DNA from: Rhineura floridana
Lineage: Eukaryota; Chordata; Lepidosauria; Squamata; Rhineuridae
Direction of reading: 5' to 3'
Length of the DNA: 64,000 nt
Assembly (NCBI RefSeq): GCF_030035675.1
Contig: NC_084482.1
Location: 232,161,943 to 232,225,942 of the forward strand
Part shown: in pieces, positions 21,601 through 34,079 of the stretch
Layout of the letters: every line of letters begins with the position of its first letter
How positions within the stretch are numbered: the first letter of the stretch is position 1
Translations under genes and position numbers: made by a program
Notes under the pieces: generated by a model
The model's database searches: none
Told to the model about the DNA's origin: nothing
What the model saw: the letters and a program-made list of their open reading frames with translations, nothing else

Positions 21601-24600
21601 TTTCAGACACAACCGTTCGCACCAGCACAGCCGTCCGGATTCTGGGGCTGCTGAGGGTTGCAGTCCAACACCATTAGAAGAGCTGGAAGAAGGCTGCTCT
21701 TGTAATGGGCACAGCCTGGCTTGCCAAGGGGAAGGGGGACAGGCCCCTCCTGTGGCAGGCCGCGTCACCCCCAACCCCACCCCGCTTCAGAGCCTTGTTG
21801 CAGGTCTGCCCCTTTTAAGTGGCCTGGTGGAGAGAAGTCTATTCATCGGCACATGTGAGGGAGGGAGGGGGTCTCCTCTTCCCCCCCCATGAACATGCCC
21901 AATGCAATCAACATCACCTGCTCACCTGTTGGACACCCGCTGCTCGTGCCTGCTCCGCTTGCTGGGGGGCTCCCCATTGATTCCGTGGAGGGAGGTGGCA
22001 TCCAGCCTACGGGGCCTCCCATTCTCCAGGAACCGGCTGTGCTTGACGGCCGGCTGAGGCTTCAGCTCAGACAGGCAGACCGGGAGGTCGTCCCCCTGCT
22101 CAGTCTGACACGGAGGAGAGGGGGTCGGGGGCGGCGTCTCGCCAGCCTCCAGGGGCAGGGCCTCCTCGATCTCCAGGAAGAACTGCTGGGAGGGGGAATT
22201 GCCGAGGGCAGGTGGGTTGCTGGAACGCCTGGAGTCCGCAGGGGCCGGCCCCACATCCTGCTGCTGCTGCTGCCCCTCCTCTCTTTCTGCCCCATCGTCC
22301 TCCTCCTCCTCCTCCTCCTCCTCGTCAGAGGAGTACGGGACGAGCTCGGGTGCCCCCAAGTCCATGTGCTGGTCAGCCTCCACCTCCTGGGCAGGGGGCT
22401 CCTCATCTGTGGATGGAAGGAGTGGGTCAGGCCTGGCCTTCAGGGCTCACGGGCCCCGAGAGCTCCTCTGCCGACAGAGTCTGCCTACTGGCTCAGCCAA
22501 CGGGCCCATCGCGCCCAGGATCCTGCTCCCACAAGGGCATCACCATCTGGCTGGCTGCTGTTGGAACGGAGTGCTGGATGAGGTGGGCCTCATCCTGTTC
22601 TCAAGTCACTCCTGAGGAGGCATGCCTGGCACTTTGTTGCAGGGGGTGCCTGTGCCATGGTTGTTTGGGGGAAAAGATGGAAAGTTTGACCACAATGCGG
22701 AAGCAGAGTCAAATGCACAGCAGAGGCAGGACAAGCAGCAATTCACAAGCAACAAAGGCTCGTGAAGCCTCCCCTCTTGTGAAGGTGCAGGAAAGTTATC
22801 GCGGATTTGAGTGCTGTATCTATCAGAATTAGCACTCTTAATGCTGTAGGTTGTCTTACATAAGACCTAATTTAATAACTTCCAAAATCCCGAGCAACGT
22901 TCATCTGGAATCTAAAGGACGTCTGTAGCTTGATTGCCGTCTAATGTAAATTATACATTGCTTTAATAATATTTTTACCCCGAGATCTTTGGATAAAGGG
23001 CAGGCTATACATCCTGTAAAGAAATCTTAAAATATTTCACAGGACGATTTTTTGTGTGTTGCCTGACACACTGAAAGTCTGAGACATTTCCTCAGGGGAA
23101 AGAGCTGTCCCATCACCGTCCCTTGAGTTTTTCCAGGCCTTCACATCTCTGGGGCTTCCCGACAGACCCGGGGACTAGCCCTCCATCAGCCTCTTCCAAC
23201 AGAGTCCGCGTGGGTGATCTGCAGCTCCTGTCTGATGAAAGCTGACTGGCTCCTCTGCAACGTGTTTGCTTCTCCAGTGATGGATGTTTCAAGGTTCAGA
23301 GCCATGTACTTCCCATCCTCCAGAGAACACTATTTTGCCCTGTTTAACAACCTACCTTTATTTCCCCAAGGAAGTTCTACACAGCTAATTCTAGCCCAGC
23401 ACCACTTTCCACTTTCCTTCCTTCCGAGTAAGCCTGCTGCACTGGGACCATCACGTCAGCGGCCTCCCTCAGACTCCTGGCGCAGAGCTCCCCCCAATCT
23501 CTCCCCAGAGATAAAGCTGCAAGTGGACGCAGGATGGGCAGCCAGTGGAGGGAGCCCCCGGACGTTGTTAAGGCCACAGCGCCCATCACCAGCCGTGGCG
23601 CGGCTGTGGATGGGAGTTAGAGCCCACCACTGAGGTATGAGCCAAGGAGACTGCCAAGGCCAAGAAGAGGCGAGAGGATCGCTACTGCCACCACAGGGCC
23701 ACAGCCACGGCAGCAGCAGACGAATCCCTCCTCAGTGGGGTGGGGACGGTGCTTACACTGCGCACCACAGCAGCCCCTCCCCTGGGCAGGCAGAAACCCA
23801 ACTCTGCTGCCTTCTTCTGTCCTGGCTTTAGACCCTCTGCAGTCCTGCTGCTCTGCGGGCCTCCCTCAGACTGCGAGAGCCATTTGTAGATGGCAGCCCC
23901 TGAAGAACGCAGAGCCCCCCACCCTGGAGCAGCCACAGGCAGCCCCACTCGGCACCCGGGGATTACTTGATTTCATCACAATGTGCCTGTCCTGTTTCTC
24001 TTCAGTGCATCCACAGCAGTGTGCAGGTATGAAGAGCGATATTGCTACAGCTGCACTCAGTGGAAACAGCTACAAAGTTGGCCTCCCATGTGCCCCCGAC
24101 ACCCCCTCGCTCCACCCAGACAGACCCAGCCCCTCCCAGCAGCTGCCCACCTGGCACAACCCCTTCTGCATCCTCTCTGTCCTCCAGGCTCTTCTCCAGT
24201 TCTGCTTCCATGTCTGACTCAGACGAGGACTCCTCCTCCTCCTCTTCCTCCTCCTCCTCTTCCCCCCATTCTGCCTCTTTGCTTACCCCCTTGGGACTTT
24301 GGCTGCCCTAGTGAGAAAAGACATGTGGGGCAGGGGTGTCAATTTCACGCAGGTCACCCCATTGCCCATCCCCTGCCAGAGGGCCCCCGGTGCCCCACTC
24401 CGGAGGAGCTGCAGGGTGGACTCATGGGCAGGCCTCATGCAGAGTCCCTGCTCACGTGAACGGAGACTCCCCAGAGAGGACCCCCAGAGAGGCCACGGGA
24501 GGCGGTGGGAGGAAGAGGTGCACCCCTAAGTGACCCAATGGTACGGTCCCTGCTGGAAGCAAGCTCCGTCCTTTCCTTTCAGAGGGATTCAAAAGCCCTG

Positions 24601-27600
24601 CAGGAGCACCACCACCCCGCCCCTTACCTTGTGGGACCAGGCCTCAGGGCTTTGGCTGGGAAAGCGCAGGGGCCCCTCTGCTGGCATCCGGCCCTTGCCA
24701 ACAAGGTGTTTGGACCAATGGGAGAAACATCAACGGCTGGCTGCTCAGGACAAAGGCCACTGGATCTCTAAGACGGCCAGCGGCTGGGATCCCTCCTGAA
24801 CAGCTGAGGAGGGAGGGAGGGAAGTGGACCCTGGGCAGGTCCAGGCACCCCCCAGCTCCAGCCGGAAGCCTCGTTCCGACATTGCCCTCAGCGCTGGCCC
24901 CAAAGAACCTGGCCTCCACCAAGAGGAAGGTCAGAGCCTTTGCTGCATCAACCCCCCTCCCTGCTTACCTCCTTGGGAGAGGACAGCTCCCCCTGCTGGC
25001 ACCCGGCAGCACTGCTGGACCCTGCCTGGGCACGCCCCCCCCGCCTGCGCCGCTGCAACCACTCCTCCTCCTCGCTCCGGTCTTGCAGCTGTGCAAACTG
25101 CGACGTCACCTGTTCCAGGCGCCGCAGGGCCATATCACGGTTCTGCCGCAGGCGCCGGGCCAGCTCACCATCTGCCAGGGCCGGATCAGAATCTGTAGAA
25201 GGAAAGAAGGAGGAGGAGGAGGGCAGAGGTTGGCGGTGGAGCCAGAGACAGACAGACCCCCACCCACCTCACAGTCAGGGGGCAGAAATGCCGGCTGGGG
25301 GGGCTTTAGAACCTCCCAAACCCCCATCTGACCTGCCCCTAGCCAGGCGGGATGCACAACAGCCACAGTGCAAAACTATCTGGAAAATATTCTTAAATTG
25401 GGGGAGGCAAATGGAAGACTATTTCACCCCCCCGAAACCTGCACTTCAGCCGAATCCACGCCCCTTCGTGTGATTCTTCAGAGACCGATAGAAAATATTC
25501 TGCCTTGATCTACCAGCCAGTCCAGACCAAATACTTGCAACGCATGTACTTTACTCAGCGCATAGTCAAACTATGGAATTTGCTCCCACAAGACGCAGTA
25601 ATGGCCACCAGCTTGGACGGCTTTAAAAGAAGATTAGACCAATTCATGGAGGACAGGGCTATCAATGGCTACTAGCCGTGATGGCTGTGCTCTGCCACCC
25701 TAGTCAGAGGCAGCATGCTTCTGAAAACCAGTTGCTGGAAGCCTCAGGAGGGGAGAGTGTTCTTGCACTCGGGTCCTGCTTGCGGGCTTCCCCCAGGCAC
25801 CTGGTTGGCCACTGTGAGAACAGGATGCTGGACTAGATGGGCCACTGGCCTGATCCAGCAGGCTCTTCTAATGTTCTTATGTTATTAATGGGGGGGGGAG
25901 ACCATAGATAAGAATGTATTTTCCCCAAAAGGGGTTTTTGGGGAGGGAAACGTAAAATTTCAGGGAAGTTGAAATATATGCAATACTTCATTTCTTATCA
26001 AACACAAATTCATTTTACTGCTTTATCATAAGATGCATTTTTCATTGGAACTTTATTATTGTATACAATAGTACTCTATGGACTGTTTACCCACATGCCG
26101 CCTGCAGTCTCCAACTACTAAACGCCTTAGTGGGCAATCCTAGATATCCACGCCCACACCTGGGAGAAAAGTCCCACTGAATCCAGTGGGGCTTACTTCT
26201 GAGGAGACATGTATAAGGCCAAGGGGGCTGCCTGAGGCTTGGCCGGCTGAGGGAGGAGGTGAAGAGCCTGACCACAAGCAGGGGTGGGGAGGAGGTTTGG
26301 CACAAACGGACGGGGGGTGGACAACCCCCAAACTAGGCCAAAGAAGATGGGGAGACGCTTCTTGTGCTCCTGCCAAGCACAGCAGCCTCCGCCACTCTAC
26401 TTGCCACAGCTGGACGCTAGCCCCCTTCACGTGCCCCCCCCCCGGCACTCACTGGGCCGGTACTGGTCGGTGAGATGGTTGCCAAAGTTGTAGATGAGGT
26501 CGAGGTGACGCCGCTCCTGCAGGCGGTTCCCAACCTCGCGGAAGGCGTCGGCTGCCATGCTCTCCATCTGCCGCTTGGGCAGGTTCAGGCTGTGGCGGGT
26601 GCTGGCCTTCTGCACCACCTTGAGGATGTCGGCGTAGTCTGGGAAGGCCTCGGGGTCGTGGTTGATGAGGCGCTCAATGCGGCGGTTGACCTCTGGGTAG
26701 CGGGTCCCGCGGTAGGGGATGCGCTGCTCAATCACCCGCCCCGTCAGGCTGTTGCAGTCCTTCAGCTGACAGAGGCGCTCAAAGATGCGCATCATGCGCC
26801 GCTTCAGGCGGCTCTCCTGCATGTAGGCGGAGTCCTCATTGTCCAGCTCCTCCAGGTCCAGCTCCCGCTCTTGCAGCTTCCGGATCTCCCCTGCACAGAC
26901 CCGCAGCAGGTTCTCCAGATAGCGGATCTGCCGCTTGGAGCCCTCCCGGGGCTCGCAAGGGGCAGAGGGGCCACTGCCGCTGGGGTCGGGGGCCGCCTGC
27001 AGCTTCTTCTGGGCATGGGCTCTGAAGACCGTGCACAGCTCATTGATGTAGACGTAGACCTTGCTTGGCCGGGCCTGGACCCGCGTCAGGCAACGCCCCA
27101 GTACGTTGCGGAACTCCACCGAGTCCAGGTAGTCAGGGCTGGCCTTCTGATGGCGGGCGGCCAGGTAGGGCATCACCTCCTGGTGGTCTGCAGTATGCTG
27201 GGAGCAGAAGGCGATGAACTGCAGGGGGAAGGAGGCACAAGGTTACTGCAGATCAGTCCAGATTCAAGGGGGGGAAATGTCCAGGTAAGAAATTATTACA
27301 AGCAGTAAGAATGGAATCTAAAAGCAACATTTTCTTCTTCTCTGTGGGTGTTTCTCAGAGACAAGTTACAGACAAAGGCATCAGAAAAAGCTGCTTGCAT
27401 AGAAGAGAGGTGAAGCTAACGTGGATTCCAGAGAAGGAACTACCCCAACATCCCAGAAACCTTTTCCTGCTCTCTGATTGGCTCCTTTTACCCCCACCCA
27501 CCCCCACTTGCTCATAACTAAAATAATTTCTGTCCTGGTGAGCGGCTCATGGGACAAACACTTGCAGGAAGTGCTCACACAAGTCTTATTGGGGTGACTC

Positions 27601-30600
27601 TCAAAAGGCCCCCAGCAGCACCCCCCCATGGAGTAGCAAATCTTGTGCCTTCTTGACAGTGGGCATCGCCCTAGCTTAAGCAAAGCCTTACCAGCACTTC
27701 TGCTCCTCCAGGCAGAAGAATGTTTTCTGCCCACAAGACAGGCATCCAGGCCTATTTCTGTCATGAGTCTCTTGGCAAAAGCTTCCTTCCATTCCATCCC
27801 ACAGCTTCTAGGGTGCTCATCTTCACCATGCACACAGATCTGCCCCCAAAACTGAACTCACTAGGAAGAGTGATTGTTTTGAACTACAAAGACGCGTGCA
27901 CGGACGCGAACTGTACAAAAGACTTGACCGATAGGCCCAAGCCATGAACACAGACAGACACAGGCAGGCAGGCACCTCATCCCAGCCATTTGCCCATCTC
28001 AGTGAGAAGCGTCCAGGCTGACGGGCAGTGGCTCACCAGGGGTCTCTACTGGGGGTTGCCATGGCCCTACCCCAGACACCAAGACAAAATAATGCACAAT
28101 GGGAGGGGGAGGGGGGAAGAGACTTTGCCCAAAACACAGCTGGTCTCTTCCAAATAAGCACCAGCCCAGGGGACACCCTCTCCCCGTAACACAAGGCAGC
28201 TCTTCCCTCTGGGCCAGCATCCAATTCCTGGGCAAGATGTGGCAGTGGAAGAGTAGCAGAGAGTCCTAGGAGGCAGACCTGGTTTCAGGATCCCAGAATA
28301 GGCTGAAATGGGGGGGAGGGGAAGGCGGGTTCAAACTCAAGGAGGCCGGAGAGACAAATATCCAGGTGTGGGCAGGAAGCAGCTGGGAGAGGGAGGTGAG
28401 CAGGCAGGAGGAGAAGCTCTTCCGAAGACGGAGCCAGGATGTCACAGTGGCTGTGGGTGGCCGCCCATTCCCAACCCTTCACTCCTCCTGCCCTTTCTTC
28501 CAAGATCTGGGATGCCACTTGGCTTGACCACACTACAAGGTGGGCAGTTTCCAGGTCTGTATAAGGTTTTGAAGCTGGTGGAGAGAGTATTTTTATTTTT
28601 TAAGGAAAAAAGCTGAAATGTTGAGGGAAATTTGAAATACGTGCAACACTCTCTTATCACATCTAAGCTTATCTTACAAATGCAAAATGCATCCTTTATA
28701 GCTTTGTTACCATAGTACAGTTTGTATCTGGTTGCTTTCTGAAATTTACAACCTGATCCTGCACAAGTTTACCCTAAAGTAAATCCTGCTCTTCTTACTG
28801 CAGTTTATTCCCAGGTAAGCATGCACACTTTTGTATGTGCCCTGGCCGTTGGCTTCCACGTTTAGGGATGCCAAGGAAACGATAAGTCAGATCCAGGTGT
28901 GCTTACAAGGAGAAGTTTATTGAGTAACTTTCAGCACACAGGTGTACCCAAAGGACGCATCAGACTGCAAGGTCCTGCACAAACCGTGGACCAGTCTGAA
29001 CCCCGAACTGGGCAACAAGAGTGATTTATATAGTTTACAGGCACAGCAGTGATGTTATGTAAGTAATTAATTGCTGCAAAGCATTGAATCATTGTATTAA
29101 TTGATACGGCTGATAAGCAGAGGGTCCTGGCATCCTAGAGCTAGTTTTCTGGCAGAGCATCAGACTGCTCCTTGGAATGTAAACTCGTTAGCCCCTTAGA
29201 TAAGGTACCAGGTGGGCTATGAGCTAACTATTTACACTGGCTGTTCTCTGACATATCTTTCAAGCCACCAGAAAGATGCTAAGTGCTAAAGGATGCCAAG
29301 GCTCTGGAGGAGATAGTACAGGCCTCCATGCCTAAAAGGGGCTATACATTTGCCTACAGGCCTACATTTTGTCATGTCACCGTTGTTTGAGGGGAGAGTT
29401 GAAAAGATGGAACGGACCACAACTGAGAGGCCAAATCAAAAGGGCAGGTGATGTAGGATGCTTCCATCAAACTAGATCAAAGGTCACCTGAAGGCAGCAA
29501 GCAGCAATTCACAAGCAACAAAGGCCCTGTATTCTCCTCTCATTAACAAGTTGGCTCCTTCTAGGTACAAAAATGCATCTTGGACTTAAGCTGTGTATCT
29601 AGCTACAGCAACGGTGGGGAATCGTTTTGGGGGCCAAAGCCCACATTGCCCTGGCAGAAAACTATATTCCAGTAGCGCACGAGGCCAGATCCATACACAA
29701 TTACACATATACCAGGCTATTTTTTTAAAAGTTCTCTTATTGTCTTTACCTGTCATGACTGCAAAAGTGAGAAAAGCTGAGTAATCTCAGCGGAATAGCA
29801 AAAAAGTCAATGCACAGCTGTACCAGAAGCCCTACTTTACAGTCATTCAAAACCTCAACTTCAAAATGCATCCCAAATATTCCATGCATGCAATTGCAAA
29901 ACGCAAAACATGACAAAACATGATGTGCATACAATAACTATGCAAGTTAAAAATAAAATATATACAAATTACATTACAACGAAACCAAAGCCCTCGCAGA
30001 GGAAGGAGCTGCAGTTGCACAACTTGCAAAGCTGATGGCAAAAGCAGGTTCTTTCCTCCTCCTCTCTTGAAAGGATAATGGAGACTTTGGTGCCAGGACA
30101 AACCACATCTGTGGAGGCCCCCCCAGATGTTCTTGGTCTACAAATCCCATAGTCCCTGACCACTGGCCATGCTGGCTATTGGAGCTGCTGGAAGTTGGAG
30201 ACCAATAACGTCTGGAAATCACCCGGCTGAAGAAGCCTGCTGTTTGATGGCCTTACAAATCTTCATAGTGCACATTTTAACTGAATAAAATCTTTGCTTA
30301 AAAAGCATTTTACTAATTCCAAAAAAGAAAATATTTAATAAGAACTTTTTCTTTATTTTCTTAAGCTGTGGGTTGTGAACGTCTGGCCCACAGACCTAAT
30401 GAGACCTGCAAGGCCATTCAGCCCCCTACCCACCTGAAGTCATTATTTTCGATTGTAAAGGCTCACACATTGCAGTGTGCTCCCAACTGCAAGTTGTCAA
30501 ATACAAATCCTGCTGTGATTACTCAGGAGAGCCAATTCCTGTCGGAAGCAGGGCTTGCTTTCAGTGCTGCATAATGCAAGCTCTGCTTTTGGCAGGGAAA

Positions 30601-31634
30601 GCGGTGCAACATTCTTCTTTTGCAAGTGGGGATAAGAAGGAAGTCGGAAAGGGAGAACAATCACCTGACATCTCATGGCAGCAGGTGGCTGATAGGACGG
30701 AGACCACACCCATCTGTCAAGAATGGCCAGCAAAAGGTAGGCCAGTTCTGAATCCAGCTCACTGGACAGACCTAGTTCCCCACCTCTGCCCTAAACTTTT
30801 TTATTTTAAAAGTGACTGAAAAAATTACCTTGAATTTTCCCTCACTCCTCGTTTGTCAAAAGCTCATGCCAGTGAATTTCACAGAAGCACAAGAAGGTGA
30901 TGAGGCTGTGCTGCCCGTGACAGAGCCCAGTCATGTAAGTGCCGCACACACTGCCTCCCCACTCCCCGGCCTGTGCAAGCAGCCTCCAAGCAGCACCCCT
31001 CTCTTCTATGCCCACTGCCCTGGGCAGAAAGGGGCCCTGCCCCTTCTGCATTTGGGGCAGCACCAAGTATACGGTGAACCTTCAACCACACTCAGAAGGG
31101 GCTGAAACACCAGCTCATTGGTTCCCCTTCCGGGAGGAAAGGCAACCTGCCCACCGTAAGGTGTGCTGCCCTGCCTGCAGCCCCATCCACAGTCCAGACC
31201 ACTCAGCCCAGGCCAGAAGGTGCCAACCCCAGGAGACTGGGACAAGTAAGCCCTGCCACCAGACCACAGCAGGCAGGGAGGACTGGCAGGACTCGGACTA
31301 GAGGGGAGGGGGCTGCCTTCAGGGGCACAGTGTACACCCCTTTGGGGAAAGAAGCCCGCTTAGCCAGGGAAGGACTCACCTCTGCAAAGAGCCGCTCATT
31401 CTCCACTCTGAGGCTGGCGGGGTCCTTCCCCAGGGCGGGGGCTCTGTGCCCTGCGCCCCCCCTGGCCTGGGCCAGCTGTGGGGGGGCGCCGCCGCTGGGG
31501 CCGGGGGGTTCGGCTGCCTTTTCGGCGGCGGCGGCAGCAGCAGCAGGAGGAGGAGGAGGCGACGGCTGAGGGGCTCCGTCGTCCTCGTCGTCGTCTCCGT
31601 CCAGGATGATGATGCTGTCGCTCGGGGAAGCCAT
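18613..31634 (-). CDS. DAXX: Death domain-associated protein 6 (H3.3 chaperone)
   Basis: Seven coding exons, 5' to 3': 31634-31380, 27218-26453, 25192-24969, 24307-24151, 22406-21926, 21132-20934, 18672-18613. All have AG/GT borders and join in frame to 713 residues (human 740). DAXX deposits histone H3.3-H4 with ATRX and binds SUMO-modified partners in PML bodies. An N-terminal SUMO-interacting motif is visible (SIIILDGDDDED). The helical-bundle region (about 86-145) includes KVYVYINELCTV. The histone-binding domain contains RVIEQRIPYRGTRYPEVNRR (about 246-265) and LQERRHLDLIYNFG. Acidic Glu/Asp tracts in exons 4 and 5 come from GAG/GAA repeats. The C-terminal SUMO motif (EEIIILSDSD) lies alone in the last exon. 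Introns are long and full of repeats. Human DAXX has the same minus orientation next to ZBTB22. Confidence 0.97.
18950..19150 (-). repeat. CR1 3'-end fragment
   Basis: 'gagtggccaaccagatgcct' and flanking sequence match the CR1 3' UTR in reverse complement. It lies in the last DAXX intron. Confidence 0.5.
19535..19640. repeat. MITE fragment (hAT-like)
   Basis: 'ggtggggcaacaggggggcc' followed by 'cagctcccatcattgccggc' is a decayed copy of the squamate MITE that carries the 'actcccatcat...ggc' motif. The rest of this DAXX intron (19.64-20.93 kb) shows nothing definite beyond short CR1-like pieces. Confidence 0.45.
21300..21540. repeat. CR1 3'-end fragments in DAXX intron
   Basis: 'tgagaacaggagctggacta' (plus) is directly followed by a minus-strand fragment with 'tagagttggaaggggcctac' and 'gagtccaccccctgctca'. 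Two CR1 3' ends of opposite orientation lie side by side. Confidence 0.55.
22640..22870. repeat. Unidentified repeat, copy 1
   Basis: This shares 'agcagcaattcacaagcaac' and a preceding 'gaaaagatgga' with 29385-29610, in the same order and spacing class. The family is not recognised; it may be a DNA transposon. It lies in the DAXX intron between exons 4 and 5. The rest of that intron (22.87-24.15 kb) shows no clear element. Confidence 0.5.
25540..25885 (+). mobile_element. CR1 LINE 3' end
   Basis: The sequence runs from 'ctatggaatttgctcccaca' through 'gaacaggatgctggactaga' to 'aatgttcttatgtt'. It is the plus-strand equivalent of the 3' part of the CR1 at 2305. It lies in the DAXX intron between exons 2 and 3. 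Confidence 0.85.
26130..26225. repeat. Squamate MITE fragment
   Basis: 'gggcaatcctagatatcc' and 'ggggcttacttctgaggaga' are the hallmark pieces of a short interspersed repeat very common in lizard genomes. Classification is uncertain. Confidence 0.45.
27219..28690. other. DAXX intron 1, proximal part
   Basis: Large intron between coding exons 1 and 2. Nothing coding is seen, and open frames here have no splice-flanked homology. No repeat is confidently recognised in this part. Confidence 0.5.
28845..29385 (-). mobile_element. Probable solo retroviral LTR in DAXX intron
   Basis: On the minus strand a TATA box ('actatataaatc', about 29025) is followed about 100 bp later by AATAAA (about 28920), as in a U3-R-U5 LTR. 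No flanking retroviral genes are seen. Borders are approximate. It is an old insertion antisense to nothing coding but in the sense of DAXX transcription. Confidence 0.45.
29385..29610. repeat. Unidentified repeat, copy 2
   Basis: Second copy of the family at 22640. The shared core 'agcagcaattcacaagcaac' lies at 29498. It sits directly beside the LTR at 28845-29385. Confidence 0.5.
30090..30235. mobile_element. MITE (hAT-like)
   Basis: Partial palindrome: 'agatgttcttggtctacaaa' on the left pairs with 'gttggagaccaataacgtct' on the right. The interior 'tggccatgctggctattgg' is a MITE hallmark seen also at 15.1 kb. Confidence 0.6.
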
Positions 31635-32300
31635 GGCAGCGGCGGCCCCCCAAGGGCTCAGGGGCCGGAGAGAGAGGCGGGCGGGGGGAGCATCGCAGGG
31701 AGGCAGTGGGTCAGAGGGCGGGCGGGAAACGGACCGCCTGGCACCTGGGGGGGAAAAAAGAGACATACATACAAAGGAGGAGGGGAGGGTGCCCACGTGT
31801 CTGTATTGGCGGGGAGGGGTCGCGCCTAAGAGAGAGACAGAGACCCTCCCTCTGCCTCGCCCCTGAAGCAGGTCTGGCCACGCTGGCCCAGGAAGGGGGT
31901 AGGGGGAGGAGGGAGCCCCCCACGGAAGAGAGAGAGGGGCAGAGTAAAGCCGTTCACCTCCCCAAGAAGAGGGGCTCCCATCTGGGGGGAGGGGCTGATG
32001 CTCCCTGCCCCCACCGAGCCCCCACCAAGTCTGCCCTACCCCACCACAAATGGGAAGGGGGCCTGAGCCCCCCACCCCACCAGCCCCTACCAAGCTTGCT
32101 TGCCCCGCTTCCCCTTTCCTTCCCCCGCCGGCCGTCAAGCACTGACTCCCCTCCCCCCGCCGGCCGTCAAGCACTGACTCCCCTCCCCCCGCCCCTCGCC
32201 ACTGCGCAAGACCGGAAGACCCGCCCTTGCCCGCCCTACGACAGCCGCCATCTTTCTGTAGGTAAGGAGGAAAAGCCGGCGGGGGAAGGCAGCGCCTTCC
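31380..32300. promoter_or_regulatory. DAXX: DAXX CpG-island promoter
   Basis: GC-rich, CpG-dense DNA covers DAXX exon 1 and its upstream side. At 32240-32255 the plus strand reads 'gccgccatctt', a YY1 consensus, followed by a splice-donor-like 'gtaagg', which hints at a divergent plus-strand transcript. A 32-bp unit is duplicated in tandem at 32121-32190. Confidence 0.6.
32121..32190. repeat. 32-bp tandem duplication in DAXX promoter
   Basis: Two copies of a unit containing 'gccgtcaagcactgactccc' start 32 bp apart (32127 and 32159). They are identical apart from C-run length. Confidence 0.85.
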
Positions 32301-32429
32301 CTTATTCTTTGCTCCCCGCTCTTCTTCGAGGGACGACTCTTAAGCCTTCTTATGCGGAGGGCCAGGCGCCCCTTTCCCGCTTTCTTCCCATCCTAGCTTA
32401 GGACAATCTGGGCTCCTTTCCCCAAAGCA

Positions 32430-32980
32430 TTAACCCGGTGGAGACTCTGGGTGCTGCCATTTTGTCGTACGGAAAAGTGAACCCCGCCCCTCCCTTCTGC
32501 GTGACGTTCTCCGTCGTTTGTCGTTTAAACTGTAAGTGTAAGGAACTGTTCGCGCTGGCAGGACACGCCCCCTCGGACTGTTCCATTCCCACTTCTGGCG
32601 GAAACTGTCTGATGTTTGTATTTGTATGGATTGTATTTGTAATGGCTCCTAGCCCTCTATATCCTGCAGTTCTAAGGCGGGTAAACATCGGTTGTGACTG
32701 GGGGAGGGAAATAAACTATTCAGTGCCTCGACCGGACAAAAAAAAAAACACTACTCGGCCCCTCCCTATTGGCCAGCTCCCCACTCCCTCTTTCCTTTCC
32801 CTGGCATTTGGTATTGGCTCCGGAGGGGGAATGGGCGCGCGAAACACCCGCTTCTGCCCTTACGTTCTGCGTCTACTTATTACGGCGTCCGATTTCCGTA
32901 GAGGCCGCCATCTTGTTGTACGGGACGCAGAAGCGGAGGGGAAGGGCTCCGCCCGCCTGGGAAACACAGATACACGAAAA
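32430..32980. promoter_or_regulatory. Second promoter-like segment upstream of DAXX
   Basis: Two further YY1-like cores lie here: 'gccattttgtcgtacgg' near 32456 and 'gccatcttgttgtacgg' near 32908. A CRE-like 'gtgacgt' lies near 32500. No gene could be assigned, and open frames on both strands lack recognisable homology. Confidence 0.4.
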
Positions 32981-33129
32981 ACAAGAGGACCGATACACTG
33001 GATGGATAGAACGCATCCGAGCTTTTAATGGAGAAACCTAACCCTTAGAAAATCGCTAGGAACTAAGAAAAAGACCCACAGGCCTTTGAGACCCCCAAAA
33101 CCCAGTCTCACAGAGAGGCAACTGAAGGT

Positions 33130-33835
33130 CAGCCTGAACTTCTCAACCCATGAGATGAAGGAAACAGGCCTGTGTGTATGATTAACGTTTGATTAATGAG
33201 TATATTGTTTATGAGCAAGCACGCATGTAGTGTTTCGTTTCGGTTTGTTTCTGAAACGAAAGCATGTAGTGAGAATGTAACAAGTGCTGGATATGCTGGT
33301 TAGATCTTCCAATGGTAAAGATGGAAGGTTTTAGTTAAAATTATGGAGAATTCATATATCCCTGTTCTCATATGTTTCTTTTATAGAGATAGATATATAA
33401 GTTAAGAAAAAATATTGTAAGAACTGTAGAAATTAGGAAAATATATTGTAAGAGCTTTAGGAAAATGTAAAGAAGCAACAGGTATATTTGCTTTTAACAA
33501 CCCTGACTTGAGCAATTACTGGTCCACGTATGATTAATAAATGGATTGGGTAGGCCTGGCCGATCAGGAACAATGGAATAATGCTATGTGCTAGATATGC
33601 ATGTGTTAAGGATAAATTGGAATCCCTAGCGTCCATAAAACTACAGTTCGTTTATCCTATCTAAACCAGCTTGGGCTCCATGGGAAATAGAACCAAAGTG
33701 GCCTTTATTTGACTTTTGGTATAAAATGTCGGTTTATTTCCTGGTGACCTGACCCTTACCTACATTCCAGTGGCTCGCATAATAAAAGCCGGTTTAAGCT
33801 GGAAACTTCTCTACTATGCATTTCTGTGTCACATT
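33130..33835 (+). mobile_element. Probable retroviral LTR
   Basis: A TATA box ('ggtataaaatg', about 33719) and an AATAAA (about 33781) lie about 60 bp apart, as in an LTR. AT-rich U3-like DNA precedes them. Edges are approximate. No intact retroviral gene is recognised. Confidence 0.4.
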
Positions 33836-34079
33836 TGTGCTTATGGCCTTGCTTGTTGTTACTAATGTACCTTGCATAAAAATGTCAAACGCTATTCCGA
33901 TGCCCCTCATATCCTTGACTTGTAATACTCCTTTGATATGTAAGCAAAGCAATATCATGTCTGTCTCCAGTTTAGGGGGCGCCCGGTTGCAGCTGGACCT
34001 CCCCTCAATAGTTGCCTTTGTCTGCTTCTGCATAGTGCTTATCTCAAGGACATGCGAAATATGCAGACATAGAGTCTAA

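Noticed and set aside
26475-27308. 277-codon plus-strand frame
   Set aside because: Exact antisense of DAXX coding exon 2.
31203-32174. 323-codon minus frame extending upstream of DAXX ATG
   Set aside because: Only the part from 31634 matches DAXX. The upstream part is promoter and 5' UTR, and the downstream part is intron after a clear donor at 31379.
33816-34079. 87-codon frame with hydrophobic ends
   Set aside because: It lies between LTR-like sequences, has no recognised family and could be chance in AT-rich DNA.
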